A DNA stretch of 64,000 nucleotides from an uncultured Eubacterium sp. (GTDB taxonomy: Bacteria > Bacillota > Clostridia > Lachnospirales > Lachnospiraceae). Numbering within the stretch: the stretch's first letter is position 1; each line of letters opens with the position of its first letter. The DNA lies in NCBI GenBank assembly GCA_949959185.1, contig CATLIX010000003.1, forward strand, positions 1-64,000, written 5' to 3'. The position numbers were made by a program, and so were the translations under genes. This document shows, piece by piece, positions 17,306-25,632 of this stretch. The notes beneath the pieces were generated by a model, which did not search any database, was not told the DNA's origin, and saw only the letters and a list, made by a program, of their open reading frames with translations.

Positions 17306-17401
17306 ATGGCCCTTCCTTTCTTAGTATTTCCTGTAGTATACCATATGGGAAAAAGAAAGTCCAGGGGAAATCAGAAACACAGATTTATCTGTGTTTCTGC
17401 T

Positions 17402-17547
17402 GTTACTGTTCACACCTTACAGGTGTGAACAGTAACGACATCCGGTCATTTAAAGTCACCTTTGGTGAGGGGCCGGATGTCCGGCAGCCACTACTTCTTT
17501 GGCCGGACACCGTGCAGCGTGATGCACGGTGTCGTGTGAACGGCAAC
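17402..17547. repeat. Structured 146-bp element, copy A
   Basis: Hairpin 1 is GTTACTGTTCACACC (17402-17416), loop ttaca, GGTGTGAACAGTAAC (17422-17436). Hairpin 2 is GACATCCGG (17437-17445) with CCGGATGTC (17473-17481), holding catttaaag and an inner TCACC/GGTGA stem. The last hairpin is GACACCGTGCA (17506-17516), loop gcgtga, TGCACGGTGTC (17523-17533). The end GTGTGAACGGCAAC (17534-17547) is an inverted copy of the left end. Copy B at 28942 has the same plan with other stem sequences. The other bases of 17306-17626 hold nothing clear except a possible TATAAT at 17578. Confidence 0.75.
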
Positions 17548-17626
17548 TTTCTGCTATACATTTTCCGGAAAGTTCAGTATAATAGGGAACAGGTTATAGA
17601 TTACCTGAAACAGAATGGAGGAAGAC

Positions 17627-18388
17627 ATGAAAATTACATATATTCATCACAGTGCTTTCTGTGTGGAAACAGAGGGCCGGGTACTGGTTTTTGATTATTA
17701 CAGAGGAGATTATATCCCTTCCTGCGTATATCATGGGAATATGCCGGAATTTCCCGCGGACACGCCCGTTTATGTGTTTGCCAGTCATGAGCATGGGGAT
17801 CATTTCGATGTGGAAGTACTGAAATGGAAAGAAAAGTATCCCAATATCCGCTATATTTTTGCCAGGGAAATAAAGAGAAAACTGGGCAGTGCCTTTCTGC
17901 GCCGGCTGGGTGTGGCGGAGAATATAAAAGAAAGTATCACATATGTGAAACCGGGGGAAACGCAAAGGACAGATGATATAAAGGTAGAAACACTGCTGTC
18001 CACAGACAGCGGCGTGGCATTTCTGGTAACGGTTGCCGGAAAAACCATTTACCATGCAGGGGATCTGAACTGGTGGAGGTGGGAAGGGGAACCGGAGAAA
18101 GACAATGATTATCAGGAAAAGACCTATAAGGAGCAGATAAATCTGATTTCAGGCAGGAAGATTGATCTGGCTTTTGTGGTAATGGACCCAAGACAGGAAG
18201 AAGACCGATATCTGGGGATTGATTATTTCAGAGAACATGTACAGGCAGAATACATTGTGCCCATGCATATGTGGAAACATTATGAGCTGGTGCAGGAATA
18301 TGTGAATCTCCCCCGGAACCGGGAGAGCAGGGAACAGATTCTGGGCGTGGAACGGGAGAATCAGGAAATCCTGCTGAAGGAAATATAA
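17627..18388 (+). CDS. Metallo-beta-lactamase fold hydrolase (UlaG/YtkL-like)
   Basis: The 253-residue protein has the metal-binding motif SHEHGDHF (HxHxDH) near 50 and further conserved positions in YHAGDLNWW. An N-terminal strand ITYIHHSAFCVET is typical of the UlaG-like branch of the superfamily. It has no signal peptide and so is a cytoplasmic hydrolase, probably of a phosphate or lactone bond, with the substrate unknown. ATG at 17627 follows GGAGGA by four bases. The ATG at 17615 overlaps that site and is unlikely. rnhA follows after 15 bases. Confidence 0.78.
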   Translation: MKITYIHHSAFCVETEGRVLVFDYYRGDYIPSCVYHGNMPEFPADTPVYVFASHEHGDHFDVEVLKWKEKYPNIRYIFAREIKRKLGSAFLRRLGVAENIKESITYVKPGETQRTDDIKVETLLSTDSGVAFLVTVAGKTIYHAGDLNWWRWEGEPEKDNDYQEKTYKEQINLISGRKIDLAFVVMDPRQEEDRYLGIDYFREHVQAEYIVPMHMWKHYELVQEYVNLPRNRESREQILGVERENQEILLKEI

Positions 18389-18403
18389 AATCGGAGGAAA
18401 CAT

Positions 18404-18871
18404 ATGGAAGTAAAAATATATACGGACGGAGCTGCAAGGGGGAATCCCGACGGGCCGGGAGGTTACGGGGCAGTTCTGACTTATCTGGATGCTTCAGGAA
18501 AACTGTATAAAAAGGAAATTTCAGCCGGATACCGGAAAACAACCAACAACCGCATGGAACTGATGGCGGTAATCCGCAGTCTGCAGGAGCTGACAAGGCC
18601 CTGTCAGGTAGAGCTGTATTCAGATTCCAGATATGTGGTGGACGCCTTTAACCAGAACTGGATTTGGAGCTGGCAGAAAAAGGGCTGGAAAAAATCTGAC
18701 GGGAAGCCGGTAAAGAACATAGATCTCTGGCAGGAGCTGTTACAGGCCATGGCGCCTCATAAAGTAAAATTTATATGGGTAAAGGGCCATGACGGACATG
18801 TTATGAATGAACGCTGTGATGAACTGGCGACTTCCGCTGCAGATGGAGACCATTTACTGGAGGATACTTGA
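18404..18871 (+). CDS. rnhA: Ribonuclease HI
   Basis: This enzyme cleaves the RNA strand of RNA-DNA hybrids during replication and repair. The 155 residues match the E. coli length. Catalytic D8 (IYTDGA), E52 (NNRMELMA) and D74 (YSDSRYVV) are visible, and the fourth acid is in the NERCDELA segment. The basic handle WSWQKKGWKKSDGKPVKN is present. GGAGG lies before the ATG. The gene lies between the hydrolase and a tiny membrane-protein gene and shares their strand. Confidence 0.95.
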   Translation: MEVKIYTDGAARGNPDGPGGYGAVLTYLDASGKLYKKEISAGYRKTTNNRMELMAVIRSLQELTRPCQVELYSDSRYVVDAFNQNWIWSWQKKGWKKSDGKPVKNIDLWQELLQAMAPHKVKFIWVKGHDGHVMNERCDELATSAADGDHLLEDT

Positions 18872-18945
18872 AAAACTGTGTTTCATATGATATTATATGC
18901 CCTGAAGACGAAAGGCGCAGGACAGATTTGACAGGAGGTGTTTCT

Positions 18946-19095
18946 ATGGCATTTTTAGCCAGTTTTATACAGACAGCAATAAAATTTATTCTGATGGCGG
19001 CAGTAGCCGGATGCGGACTTTTCTTTGGAAAAAAACTGCGCGACAGAAAAGATGCGAAGACTGCGGCAGAAGAGCTGACAGCGAAAGAGAAATAG
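18946..19095 (+). CDS. Small single-pass membrane protein, function unknown
   Basis: The 49-residue reading frame starts at an ATG five bases after AGGAGGTG. One membrane helix (about 8-26, TAIKFILMAAVAGCGLFFG) is followed by a basic and acidic tail (KKLRDRKDAKTAAEELTAKEK). The strong initiation signal, tight fit between rnhA and alaS and good codon use argue that it is expressed. A longer reading from 18868 lacks a start signal. No family is recognised. Confidence 0.6.
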   Translation: MAFLASFIQTAIKFILMAAVAGCGLFFGKKLRDRKDAKTAAEELTAKEK

Positions 19096-19114
19096 ACAGT
19101 GGAGGAAATTGGTT

Positions 19115-21766
19115 GTGAAGAAGTATGGAGTAAATGAACTGCGCAGGATGTATCTGGAATTTTTTGAGAGCAAAGAACATCTGGCAATGAAAAGTTTTTC
19201 CCTGGTGCCCCACAATGATAACAGCCTGCTGCTGATCAATGCGGGAATGGCGCCCTTAAAGCCATATTTTACAGGGCAGGAGATTCCGCCCCGGAAACGG
19301 GTGACCACCTGTCAGAAATGTATCAGGACCGGAGATATTGAAAATGTAGGTAAAACAGCAAGACATCTTACTTTTTTTGAGATGCTGGGAAATTTTTCCT
19401 TTGGGGACTATTTCAAGCACGAAGCCATTGCCTGGAGCTGGGAATTTCTGACGGAAGCGATTGGCATGGAGCCGGAGCGTCTGTATCCTTCTATTTACGG
19501 GGAAGATGACGAGGCATTTGAAATCTGGACGAAAGAAGTGGGAGTTCCGGCAGAAAAGATTACCCGTTTTTATCGGGATGAAAATGGAAAATGCGATAAT
19601 TTCTGGGAACACGGGGCAGGACCCTGCGGACCCTGTTCTGAGATTTATTACGACAGGGGAGAGGCTTATGGCTGCGGCAGCCCGGACTGTAAGGTGGGCT
19701 GTGAGTGCGACCGCTTCATGGAAGTGTGGAATAATGTATTTACCCAGTTTGACGGGGACGGACACGGTAATTACGAAGAACTGGCCACCAAAAATATTGA
19801 CACAGGCATGGGACTGGAACGTCTTGCGGTGGTGGTGCAGGATGTGAATTCCGTGTTTGATATTGATACCATGAAGGCGATTCGGGATAAAGTATGCGAG
19901 GTATCCGGCAAAACGTACCGGACAGACGCCATGGACGATGTGTCCATCCGTCTGATTACAGACCATATGCGTTCCGCCACCTTTATGATTTCCGATGGAA
20001 TCATGCCTTCTAACGAAGGGCGCGGCTATGTGCTGAGGCGTTTAATCCGGCGGGCAGCCCGTCATGGCAGGCTCCTTGGGATTGGCGGAAAGTTCCTTGC
20101 TACCTTAAGTGCAACCGTGATTGATGAGAGCAAAGACGGTTATCCGGAACTGGAAGAAAAGAAGGAATTTATCTTTAAGGTTCTGACTCAGGAAGAAGAA
20201 AAGTTTGACAAAACCATCGACCAGGGCTTAAGTATCCTGTCAGAAATGCAGGAAGAAATGAAGGCGGCAGGAACCTGTGTGCTGTCGGGCGAACATGCGT
20301 TTAAGCTGTATGACACTTATGGATTCCCGCTGGATCTGACCCAGGAGATTCTGGAAGAAAAAGGATTTTCCATTGATGAGGAAGGATTCCAGGCCTGCAT
20401 GGAAGAACAGCGCAATAAGGCCAGAAGTGCGCGGAAAGAGACAAACTATATGGGTGCGGACGCCACGGTATACGACGAGATAGATATTTCCGTTACCTCT
20501 GAATTTACAGGATATGACCATCTGGTACACACTTCGAAGATAGCGGTGCTGACTACGGAGACAGAACTGACAGAAGCGCTGTCAGACGGTGACCGCGGAA
20601 CCATAATTGTAAAAGAGACTCCGTTCTATGCCACTATGGGCGGACAGAATGGAGATACGGGCGTAATCCGGGCGGGAGAAAATGAATTCCGTGTGGAAGA
20701 TACCATCCATCTGCGGGGCGGCAGAATCGGCCATGTGGGTGTGGTAACTGCCGGAATGTTTAAGACAGGAGATGCGGTGGAACTGTCTGTGGATGCAGAC
20801 AGACGTGCTCTGACCGGCAGAAACCACAGTGCCACTCATTTGCTTCAGAAAGCGCTCAGGGAAGTGCTGGGAACCCATGTGGAGCAGCATGGCTCCGATG
20901 TGAACGCGGACAGGCTCCGGTTTGATTTTTCCCATTTTGCCGCTATGACGCCGGAGGAAATTGCCCGGACAGAAAATATGGTAAATGAAAAAATAGCATC
21001 CGCTCTGCCTGTGGTGACAGAGGTAATGAGTCTGGAGGAAGCCAAAAAGACAGGCGCCATGGCACTGTTCGGCGAGAAATACGGTGATTCCGTCCGGGTG
21101 GTTAAAATGGGAGATTTTTCCGTGGAGCTGTGCGGCGGAACCCATGTGGAGAATACCAGCAGTATCAGTGCCTTTAAGATTATTTCCGAGTCCGGCGTGG
21201 CAGCCGGAGTGCGCCGCATCGAGGCGCTGACTTCCAGAGCCGTATTTGAATACTATGACAGACTGGAAAGAACCGTTCACGAGGCTGCCAGAACAGTGAA
21301 AACCAATCCTGCAGGTCTGGTGGAAAAGCTGGAGCATTTAATGGCGGAAATGAAGGCGCTGCAGAGCGAAAATGAATCCTTAAAGAGCCGTGCGGCCCAG
21401 GATGCTCTGGGAGACGTTATGAATCAGGTTACAGAAGTAAAAGGCGTGAAGCTCCTTGCCGCCAGCGTTTCCGGCGTGGATATGAACGGACTGCGTGACC
21501 TGGGCGACCAGCTGAAAGAAAAACTGGGAGAAGGGGTGGTAGTCCTTGCTTCCGAAAAAGACGGTAAGGTGAACCTGATTGCCATGGCTACGGACGGCGC
21601 CATGAAGCAGGGCGCCCACGCTGGCAACCTGATTAAAGCCATTGCCGGAAAAGTAGGCGGTGGCGGCGGCGGACGTCCCAATATGGCTCAGGCAGGCGGA
21701 AAGAATCCTTCCGGAATACCTGATGCCATAGCAGAAGTGAAAACTGTTCTGGAGGGTCAGATGTAA
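19115..21766 (+). CDS. alaS: Alanyl-tRNA synthetase
   Basis: The 883-residue enzyme charges tRNA-Ala. Order of domains: class II catalytic domain with NAGMAPLKPYFTG and TFFEMLGNFSFGDYF; tRNA-recognition region; editing domain with NHSATHLLQKAL (HxxxH) and the zinc-binding CGGTHV; C-Ala domain with GGGGGGRPNMAQAGG. GTG at 19115 is taken as the start because GGAGG is nine bases upstream. A TTG at 19109 is only three bases from that site. No T-box leader is visible in the short gap before it. Confidence 0.96.
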   Translation: MKKYGVNELRRMYLEFFESKEHLAMKSFSLVPHNDNSLLLINAGMAPLKPYFTGQEIPPRKRVTTCQKCIRTGDIENVGKTARHLTFFEMLGNFSFGDYFKHEAIAWSWEFLTEAIGMEPERLYPSIYGEDDEAFEIWTKEVGVPAEKITRFYRDENGKCDNFWEHGAGPCGPCSEIYYDRGEAYGCGSPDCKVGCECDRFMEVWNNVFTQFDGDGHGNYEELATKNIDTGMGLERLAVVVQDVNSVFDIDTMKAIRDKVCEVSGKTYRTDAMDDVSIRLITDHMRSATFMISDGIMPSNEGRGYVLRRLIRRAARHGRLLGIGGKFLATLSATVIDESKDGYPELEEKKEFIFKVLTQEEEKFDKTIDQGLSILSEMQEEMKAAGTCVLSGEHAFKLYDTYGFPLDLTQEILEEKGFSIDEEGFQACMEEQRNKARSARKETNYMGADATVYDEIDISVTSEFTGYDHLVHTSKIAVLTTETELTEALSDGDRGTIIVKETPFYATMGGQNGDTGVIRAGENEFRVEDTIHLRGGRIGHVGVVTAGMFKTGDAVELSVDADRRALTGRNHSATHLLQKALREVLGTHVEQHGSDVNADRLRFDFSHFAAMTPEEIARTENMVNEKIASALPVVTEVMSLEEAKKTGAMALFGEKYGDSVRVVKMGDFSVELCGGTHVENTSSISAFKIISESGVAAGVRRIEALTSRAVFEYYDRLERTVHEAARTVKTNPAGLVEKLEHLMAEMKALQSENESLKSRAAQDALGDVMNQVTEVKGVKLLAASVSGVDMNGLRDLGDQLKEKLGEGVVVLASEKDGKVNLIAMATDGAMKQGAHAGNLIKAIAGKVGGGGGGRPNMAQAGGKNPSGIPDAIAEVKTVLEGQM

Positions 21767-21802
21767 CAGCATTGCTGTGATGGAAAATTTTCCATAAAAC
21801 AG

Positions 21803-21830
21803 TTGACTTACTAAAAATATCTGTTATAAT
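21803..21830 (+). promoter_or_regulatory. Strong sigma-A promoter of rpsU
   Basis: TTGACT (21803-21808), a 16-bp spacer and a perfect TATAAT (21825-21830), about 78 bases before rpsU. Confidence 0.8.
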
Positions 21831-21907
21831 TAATAGCAGTGCAATAAAATGACCCAAACAGTTGAATATGCACAATACGCAACTGGAGGGAGGTTAGGTG
21901 TGAGACT

Positions 21908-22084
21908 ATGTCAAATGTGATCGTTAAAGAAAACGAGACTTTGGATAGCGCTTTACGCAGATTCAAAAGAAACTGTGCAAAAGCTGGTATTCAGCAGGAA
22001 ATTCGTAAAAGAGAACATTACGAAAAGCCAAGCGTAAGACGCAAGAAGAAATCCGAAGCGGCAAGAAAGCGTAAATATAATTAA
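21908..22084 (+). CDS. rpsU: 30S ribosomal protein S21
   Basis: The 58-residue protein reads [20 protein letters not shown] at its start, continues with a typical S21 core ([20 protein letters not shown]) and ends in a lysine/arginine-rich tail for rRNA contact. GGGAGG lies about 14 bases before the ATG, farther than usual, and no better in-frame start exists. It has its own promoter and a strong terminator and so forms a single-gene unit. Confidence 0.95.
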   Translation: MSNVIVKENETLDSALRRFKRNCAKAGIQQEIRKREHYEKPSVRRKKKSEAARKRKYN

Positions 22085-22089
22085 AAGTT

Positions 22090-22135
22090 AAAAGCCCCCT
22101 GTATCATCTGGCAGCAGATGATACAGGGGGCTTTT
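22090..22135 (+). terminator. Intrinsic terminator of rpsU
   Basis: AAAAGCCCCCTGTATCATCTG (22090-22110, all positions paired) pairs with 22115-22135 across the loop gcag and ends in CTTTT. The 21-bp perfect stem may also stop minus-strand transcription leaving the sirtuin gene. Confidence 0.93.
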
Positions 22136-22142
22136 GTGCTTA

Positions 22143-22167
22143 ACGCAGTACGTTCAGCATACTGCGT
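22143..22167. repeat. Short palindrome after rpsU
   Basis: ACGCAGTA (22143-22150) pairs with TACTGCGT (22160-22167) across a nine-base loop. There is no T-run. It lies in the gap between the converging rpsU and sirtuin genes and has no assigned role. Confidence 0.5.
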
Positions 22168-22208
22168 ATGTTCCGGGGCACCGCAAATGGCGCGTTGGCG
22201 CGTCGGTT

Positions 22209-23105
22209 TCAGTTATCTGCCCCAGGCTCTTTCAGAGCTTCTCCGATGTCAAGGGCAATACAGAGGGACTGCTGTTCAATTTCTGCCGGAACACAGGATT
22301 CTTCCAGATTAATGCATACATAAGAAGATTCTGGATTGCGGTATGTCATCTGCCAGAAAGGATATTTGATAATTCCAGGCGTGTTTGCGCCAACTCCAAG
22401 CTCCAGATATAACATATTCTGTTCTTTCCGGCTGTGTATAAAGTCCTGATACCGGGCTGCCGCCCTGTGCCAGCCTTCGTCCTCCACAAAGGTACCGTCC
22501 GCCCGCAGATTCATGGTCATGGGTGCGCCGCAGATGGGGCAGAAAGGAACCAAATCCGATGGAACACGCATATTCTGCTGGCGGGTAACCATTTTTTGAA
22601 TCACCGTTTCATTGTCGTATGTTTTATTGTGGCAGGGTACGGAACACTGCCACAGTCCGTAGTCCCCCTGAGTATAAAACAGCCTCTGCTTATCAAAACC
22701 GGCTTTCTGGAAACAGTGATCCACATTCGTTGTCAGAACAAAATAATCTTTGCCTTTTATCAGATGATACAAGTCATCATATACAGATTCGGGAGGATTC
22801 TGATAACGGTTGATATATACATAGCGGCTCCAGTATGCCCAGTATTCTTCCGGCGTTTCATAGGGATAAAAGCCTGCCGAATACATGTCCTTCAAACCGT
22901 ATGCTTTTATAAAGTCAGAAAAATTATCCTCAAACCGTTTACCCGAATAAGTAAATCCTGCAGATGTGGACAGCCCGGCTCCGGCGCCAATCAGAATAGC
23001 GTCTGCATGTTGGATTTTACGTCTGAATTCCGTAAGCTTTCGGGTTTCCGGCATATGTTTCCTGCCGTTGCCGGCGGTTGTTGCTGCTGTGTTCTTAAAA
23101 TACAT
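22209..23105 (-). CDS. Sir2-family protein of the class M (SirTM) type
   Basis: The 298-residue NAD-dependent enzyme has IGAGAGLSTSAGF near 39-51, TTNVDHCF (N127, D129), YTQGDYGLWQCS (Q146) and zinc cysteines C154, C158, C189 and C192. In ordinary sirtuins the place of Q146 holds the catalytic His. SirTM proteins of Staphylococcus and Streptococcus have Gln there and the same DYGLWQCS segment, and act as protein ADP-ribosyltransferases on lipoylated carrier proteins. Here no macrodomain, GcvH-like or lipoate ligase gene is adjacent. GGAGGTG lies seven bases before the ATG. The activity is inferred from these residues. Confidence 0.8.
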   Translation of the reverse strand: MYFKNTAATTAGNGRKHMPETRKLTEFRRKIQHADAILIGAGAGLSTSAGFTYSGKRFEDNFSDFIKAYGLKDMYSAGFYPYETPEEYWAYWSRYVYINRYQNPPESVYDDLYHLIKGKDYFVLTTNVDHCFQKAGFDKQRLFYTQGDYGLWQCSVPCHNKTYDNETVIQKMVTRQQNMRVPSDLVPFCPICGAPMTMNLRADGTFVEDEGWHRAAARYQDFIHSRKEQNMLYLELGVGANTPGIIKYPFWQMTYRNPESSYVCINLEESCVPAEIEQQSLCIALDIGEALKEPGADN

Positions 23106-23273
23106 GAAAAATCACCTCCGGAAGATTTCCTTTTTGTTCACAGGACAGAAATTATTCCTCCTGATTTTTAATTTTTGCGGATTGTTTTTCCCGCCTGCAG
23201 AAATATAATACAATCGCAGAGACAAAAGTTAAAGTACGCACTTATATATGCCATAGTTACCGGAAAGAAACCA

Positions 23274-23303
23274 TTGAGAAGAAATGGGGGGACAGCGTAT
23301 AAA
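23274..23303 (+). promoter_or_regulatory. Candidate promoter of a small RNA
   Basis: TTGAGA (23274-23279), an 18-bp spacer and TATAAA (23298-23303). A structured, non-coding stretch with a terminator follows. Confidence 0.5.
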
Positions 23304-23309
23304 CAGAAA

Positions 23310-23454
23310 AGCAGCAGGGTCTGCCTCAGCGAAGCGAGGGTACTCGCACGAAGGGTATTATGCCGCCGGGGCGACCGTGCCCGGCGCGTCAAATCCTCCA
23401 GGTTCCTCAGGATTGAGGGATTCAGGGAGCCTCTGCGGACCAGTCCGCTTTTTT
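23310..23454 (+). ncRNA. Candidate structured small RNA, about 145 nt
   Basis: The stretch runs from a sigma-A-like promoter to an intrinsic terminator, GCGGAC/GTCCGC (23435-23448) plus six T. It contains GCGAG (23334-23338) with CTCGC (23343-23347), CGCCGGG (23364-23370) with CCCGGCG (23380-23386), and a TCCTCA/TGAGGGA stem near 23404-23420. GC content is higher than in the flanks. Short reading frames across it have no ribosome-binding site. It matches no RNA family I know. It could also be a leader or an inserted repeat. Confidence 0.45.
23435..23454 (+). terminator. Intrinsic terminator before spoIIIAA
   Basis: GCGGAC, loop ca, GTCCGC and then TTTTTT. It closes the candidate small RNA and insulates the spoIIIA operon. 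Confidence 0.75.
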
Positions 23455-23456
23455 AG

Positions 23457-23486
23457 TCATATTCCCGCAGGCCTGTACATATATAT
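23457..23486 (+). promoter_or_regulatory. Sigma-E type promoter of the spoIIIA operon
   Basis: TCATATT (23457-23463) matches the sigma-E -35 pattern, and CATATATAT (23478-23486) after a 14-bp spacer fits the -10 pattern. It lies 28 bases before the spoIIIAA start. spoIIIA is a sigma-E operon in Bacillus. Confidence 0.75.
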
Positions 23487-23513
23487 GAAATCAGGAAGCG
23501 AGGAGGACAACTT

Positions 23514-24452
23514 ATGGAGGAAATTATCAGTGTATTTCCATCAATTCTGAAAAATCTCTGCCGGAGAAGTTTTGAAGAAGGCAGAGAGCCGGAGGAATTC
23601 CGGCTGCGTATCGGGAGACCTGTGATGGTGCTGGACCAGAGCGGAGAGTGGTACTGGAGCAGGGACGGGCAGACTGTTCAGACCTGCTCCGGCGGCAGTT
23701 ATATCTGGAGCGAACAGGATATGAAAGAAACTCTGTCCAGAATGAGCCAGTATTCCATGTACGCACTGGAAGAGGAAATCCGCAACGGGTTTTTTACCAT
23801 ACAGGGCGGACACCGGGTTGGTGTGGCAGGAAAAGCAGTCTGTGAACATGGGAAAATTCTTACCATCCGCAATATATACAGCCTGAACGTCCGTGTGGCA
23901 AGACAGAAAAAAGGATGCGCGGAAAATGTAATCCCATGGCTGGTACAGGAGGGAAGTATTTACAATACACTGATACTTTCACCGCCGGGAGCCGGGAAAA
24001 CCACCATGCTCCGGGATTGTATCCGTTTGTTGTCAGAGGGGACGCCCCGGCTTCCGGGACAGAAAGTGGGAGTGGTGGACGAGCGCAGCGAGTTGGCAGC
24101 CGGATTTTCGGGCATACCCCAGAATGATCTGGGAAGCCGCACCGATGTACTGGACGCCTGTCCCAAAGCAGAAGGAATGCGGCTTCTGGTGCGCAGCATG
24201 TCTCCCCGGATTCTTGCAGTGGATGAGCTGGGCAGCAGGGAGGATTATCTTGCAGTGGAGGAGGCCCTTCACTGCGGCTGCCGGATTCTGGGCACCATGC
24301 ATGTGGGCAGAATAGAGGAATTGAGGGAAAAGCTGTATTTATCCCAGTGGCTGGAGCGGGAGTTTTTTGAGCGTTTTGTATTTTTGAGTCCGGGACAGAA
24401 AGGGGAGAGAAGGTTTTCCGTGTATGACGGAAAGCTGCGGAAATTATGTTAA
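23514..24452 (+). CDS. spoIIIAA: Stage III sporulation protein AA (ATPase)
   Basis: SpoIIIAA is the secretion-type ATPase at the mother-cell side of the SpoIIIA-SpoIIQ channel that feeds the forespore. The 312 residues have Walker A SPPGAGKTTMLRDCIR near 156-171, Walker B ILAVDELGSRED and the HVGRIEEL end typical of type II/IV secretion ATPase relatives. AGGAGG precedes the ATG. The eight spoIIIA genes follow in the standard order without interruption. Confidence 0.95.
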   Translation: MEEIISVFPSILKNLCRRSFEEGREPEEFRLRIGRPVMVLDQSGEWYWSRDGQTVQTCSGGSYIWSEQDMKETLSRMSQYSMYALEEEIRNGFFTIQGGHRVGVAGKAVCEHGKILTIRNIYSLNVRVARQKKGCAENVIPWLVQEGSIYNTLILSPPGAGKTTMLRDCIRLLSEGTPRLPGQKVGVVDERSELAAGFSGIPQNDLGSRTDVLDACPKAEGMRLLVRSMSPRILAVDELGSREDYLAVEEALHCGCRILGTMHVGRIEELREKLYLSQWLEREFFERFVFLSPGQKGERRFSVYDGKLRKLC

Positions 24453-24961
24453 AACTGACAGGGAGCCTTCTGGTGATTGCAGCGTCTCTTCTGTATGGCT
24501 GGAAAGTGAATGAAGAACTTCGGGAGCATGTGGACCAGCTGGCGGGCATGAAGGAAATGTTTCTGATGTTGCAGGGAGAGATTTCCTATGCCAGGACGCC
24601 GTTAAAAGAAGCATTCCGGCAGGTGGCGTCCCAGGGAAAGGAGCCTTTTTCTTCCTTTTTGCAAAAAGCTGCGGAAGGTCTGGACGGGACAGAGGAAGGT
24701 ATGGGAAAGTTCTGGAGCAGGCTGGTGGACCAGGAAGCGGAAAACTTTTATTTTACCAGAGAAGAATTCGGGCTTTTCAAACGGGCAGGGGAGAATTTTG
24801 GATATCTGGATACCGGAATGCAGTTAAAGAATCTGGAACTTTATATGGAGCAGACGGAAGGTCTGCTCCGAAAAGCCCAAACGGAACTGGAGAACAGGCA
24901 GAAGGTGGCCAGAATCCTAAGCCTGTCCTGCGGCCTGTTTCTGGTAATTCTGCTGATTTAG
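24446..24961 (+). CDS. spoIIIAB: Stage III sporulation protein AB
   Basis: The 171-residue protein has an N-terminal membrane helix (LTGSLLVIAASLLYGWKV), a helical cytoplasmic domain and a C-terminal hydrophobic helix (ILSLSCGLFLVILLI). This is the SpoIIIAB plan, related to GspF-type platform proteins. It overlaps spoIIIAA by seven bases. Confidence 0.93.
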   Translation: MLKLTGSLLVIAASLLYGWKVNEELREHVDQLAGMKEMFLMLQGEISYARTPLKEAFRQVASQGKEPFSSFLQKAAEGLDGTEEGMGKFWSRLVDQEAENFYFTREEFGLFKRAGENFGYLDTGMQLKNLELYMEQTEGLLRKAQTELENRQKVARILSLSCGLFLVILLI

Positions 24962-24977
24962 CGGTACGGAGGAAGCT

Positions 24978-25172
24978 ATGAGTATAAGTTTGATTTTTAA
25001 AATTGCAGCAGTCGGAATACTGGTTACTGTGCTGAGTCAGGTATTAAAGCACAGCGGCAGGGAAGAACATGCCTTTCTGACCAGTCTGGCGGGATTATTG
25101 ATTGTACTGTTCTGGATTGTGCCTTATATCTATGAATTATTTGAAACCATGAAAAACCTGTTTGCTCTGTGA
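24978..25172 (+). CDS. spoIIIAC: Stage III sporulation protein AC
   Basis: This 64-residue protein has two membrane helices (ISLIFKIAAVGILVTVLSQVL and FLTSLAGLLIVLFWIVPYIY) separated by the conserved KHSGREEHA loop. It is a small membrane component of the SpoIIIA channel. GGAGG lies before the ATG. Confidence 0.93.
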   Translation: MSISLIFKIAAVGILVTVLSQVLKHSGREEHAFLTSLAGLLIVLFWIVPYIYELFETMKNLFAL

Positions 25173-25232
25173 GGCAGGAAAGAGGACGTATCAGTAATTC
25201 GGGAATGCAAAAAACCGGTGCAGGAGCAGAAA

Positions 25233-25619
25233 ATGGATATTTTGAAGATTGCAGTTCTCGGCATTGTGGGAACCTTGCTGGGAATTATGTTAAAAGAGCA
25301 GAAAAAAGAATATGAACTGTTTGCCACCCTGGGAGTATCCCTGTGTATTTTTTATTTTATTATGTCCAAGCTGGAACTGGTGCTGGCTGTAATTAACCGG
25401 ATGCAGGATTATGTGAAACTGGATACGGGATATCTGGCAATCCTGATAAAAATGATAGGAATTACCTATGTGGCGGAGTTTTCCTCCAGCCTGTGCAAAG
25501 ATGCCGGATACCAGACGGTAGCAGGCCAGATAGAGATGTTTGGGAAGCTGTCCATACTGGTAATCAGTATGCCGGTACTTCTGGTACTGCTGGAAACCAT
25601 AGGGGAGTTTTTGAGTTGA
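25233..25619 (+). CDS. spoIIIAD: Stage III sporulation protein AD
   Basis: The 128-residue membrane protein has four predicted helices. It begins MDILKIAVLGIVGTLLG, followed by LKEQKKEYE, and pairs with SpoIIIAC by sequence resemblance. ATG at 25233 has AGGAG six bases upstream. A GTG at 25218 in the same frame is less likely because it lies in front of that site. Confidence 0.92.
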   Translation: MDILKIAVLGIVGTLLGIMLKEQKKEYELFATLGVSLCIFYFIMSKLELVLAVINRMQDYVKLDTGYLAILIKMIGITYVAEFSSSLCKDAGYQTVAGQIEMFGKLSILVISMPVLLVLLETIGEFLS

Positions 25620-25632
25620 AAAGGCTGGGGTG

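Noticed and set aside
17021..17694. CRISPR-like array at the 21-bp tandem units
   Set aside because: Units are head-to-tail without spacers and encode heptads in frame. There are no cas genes.
23175..23550. Short plus-strand frames across the structured region before spoIIIAA
   Set aside because: No ribosome-binding site, Arg/Gly/Ala-rich nonsense translation, and the region is better explained by hairpins and a terminator.
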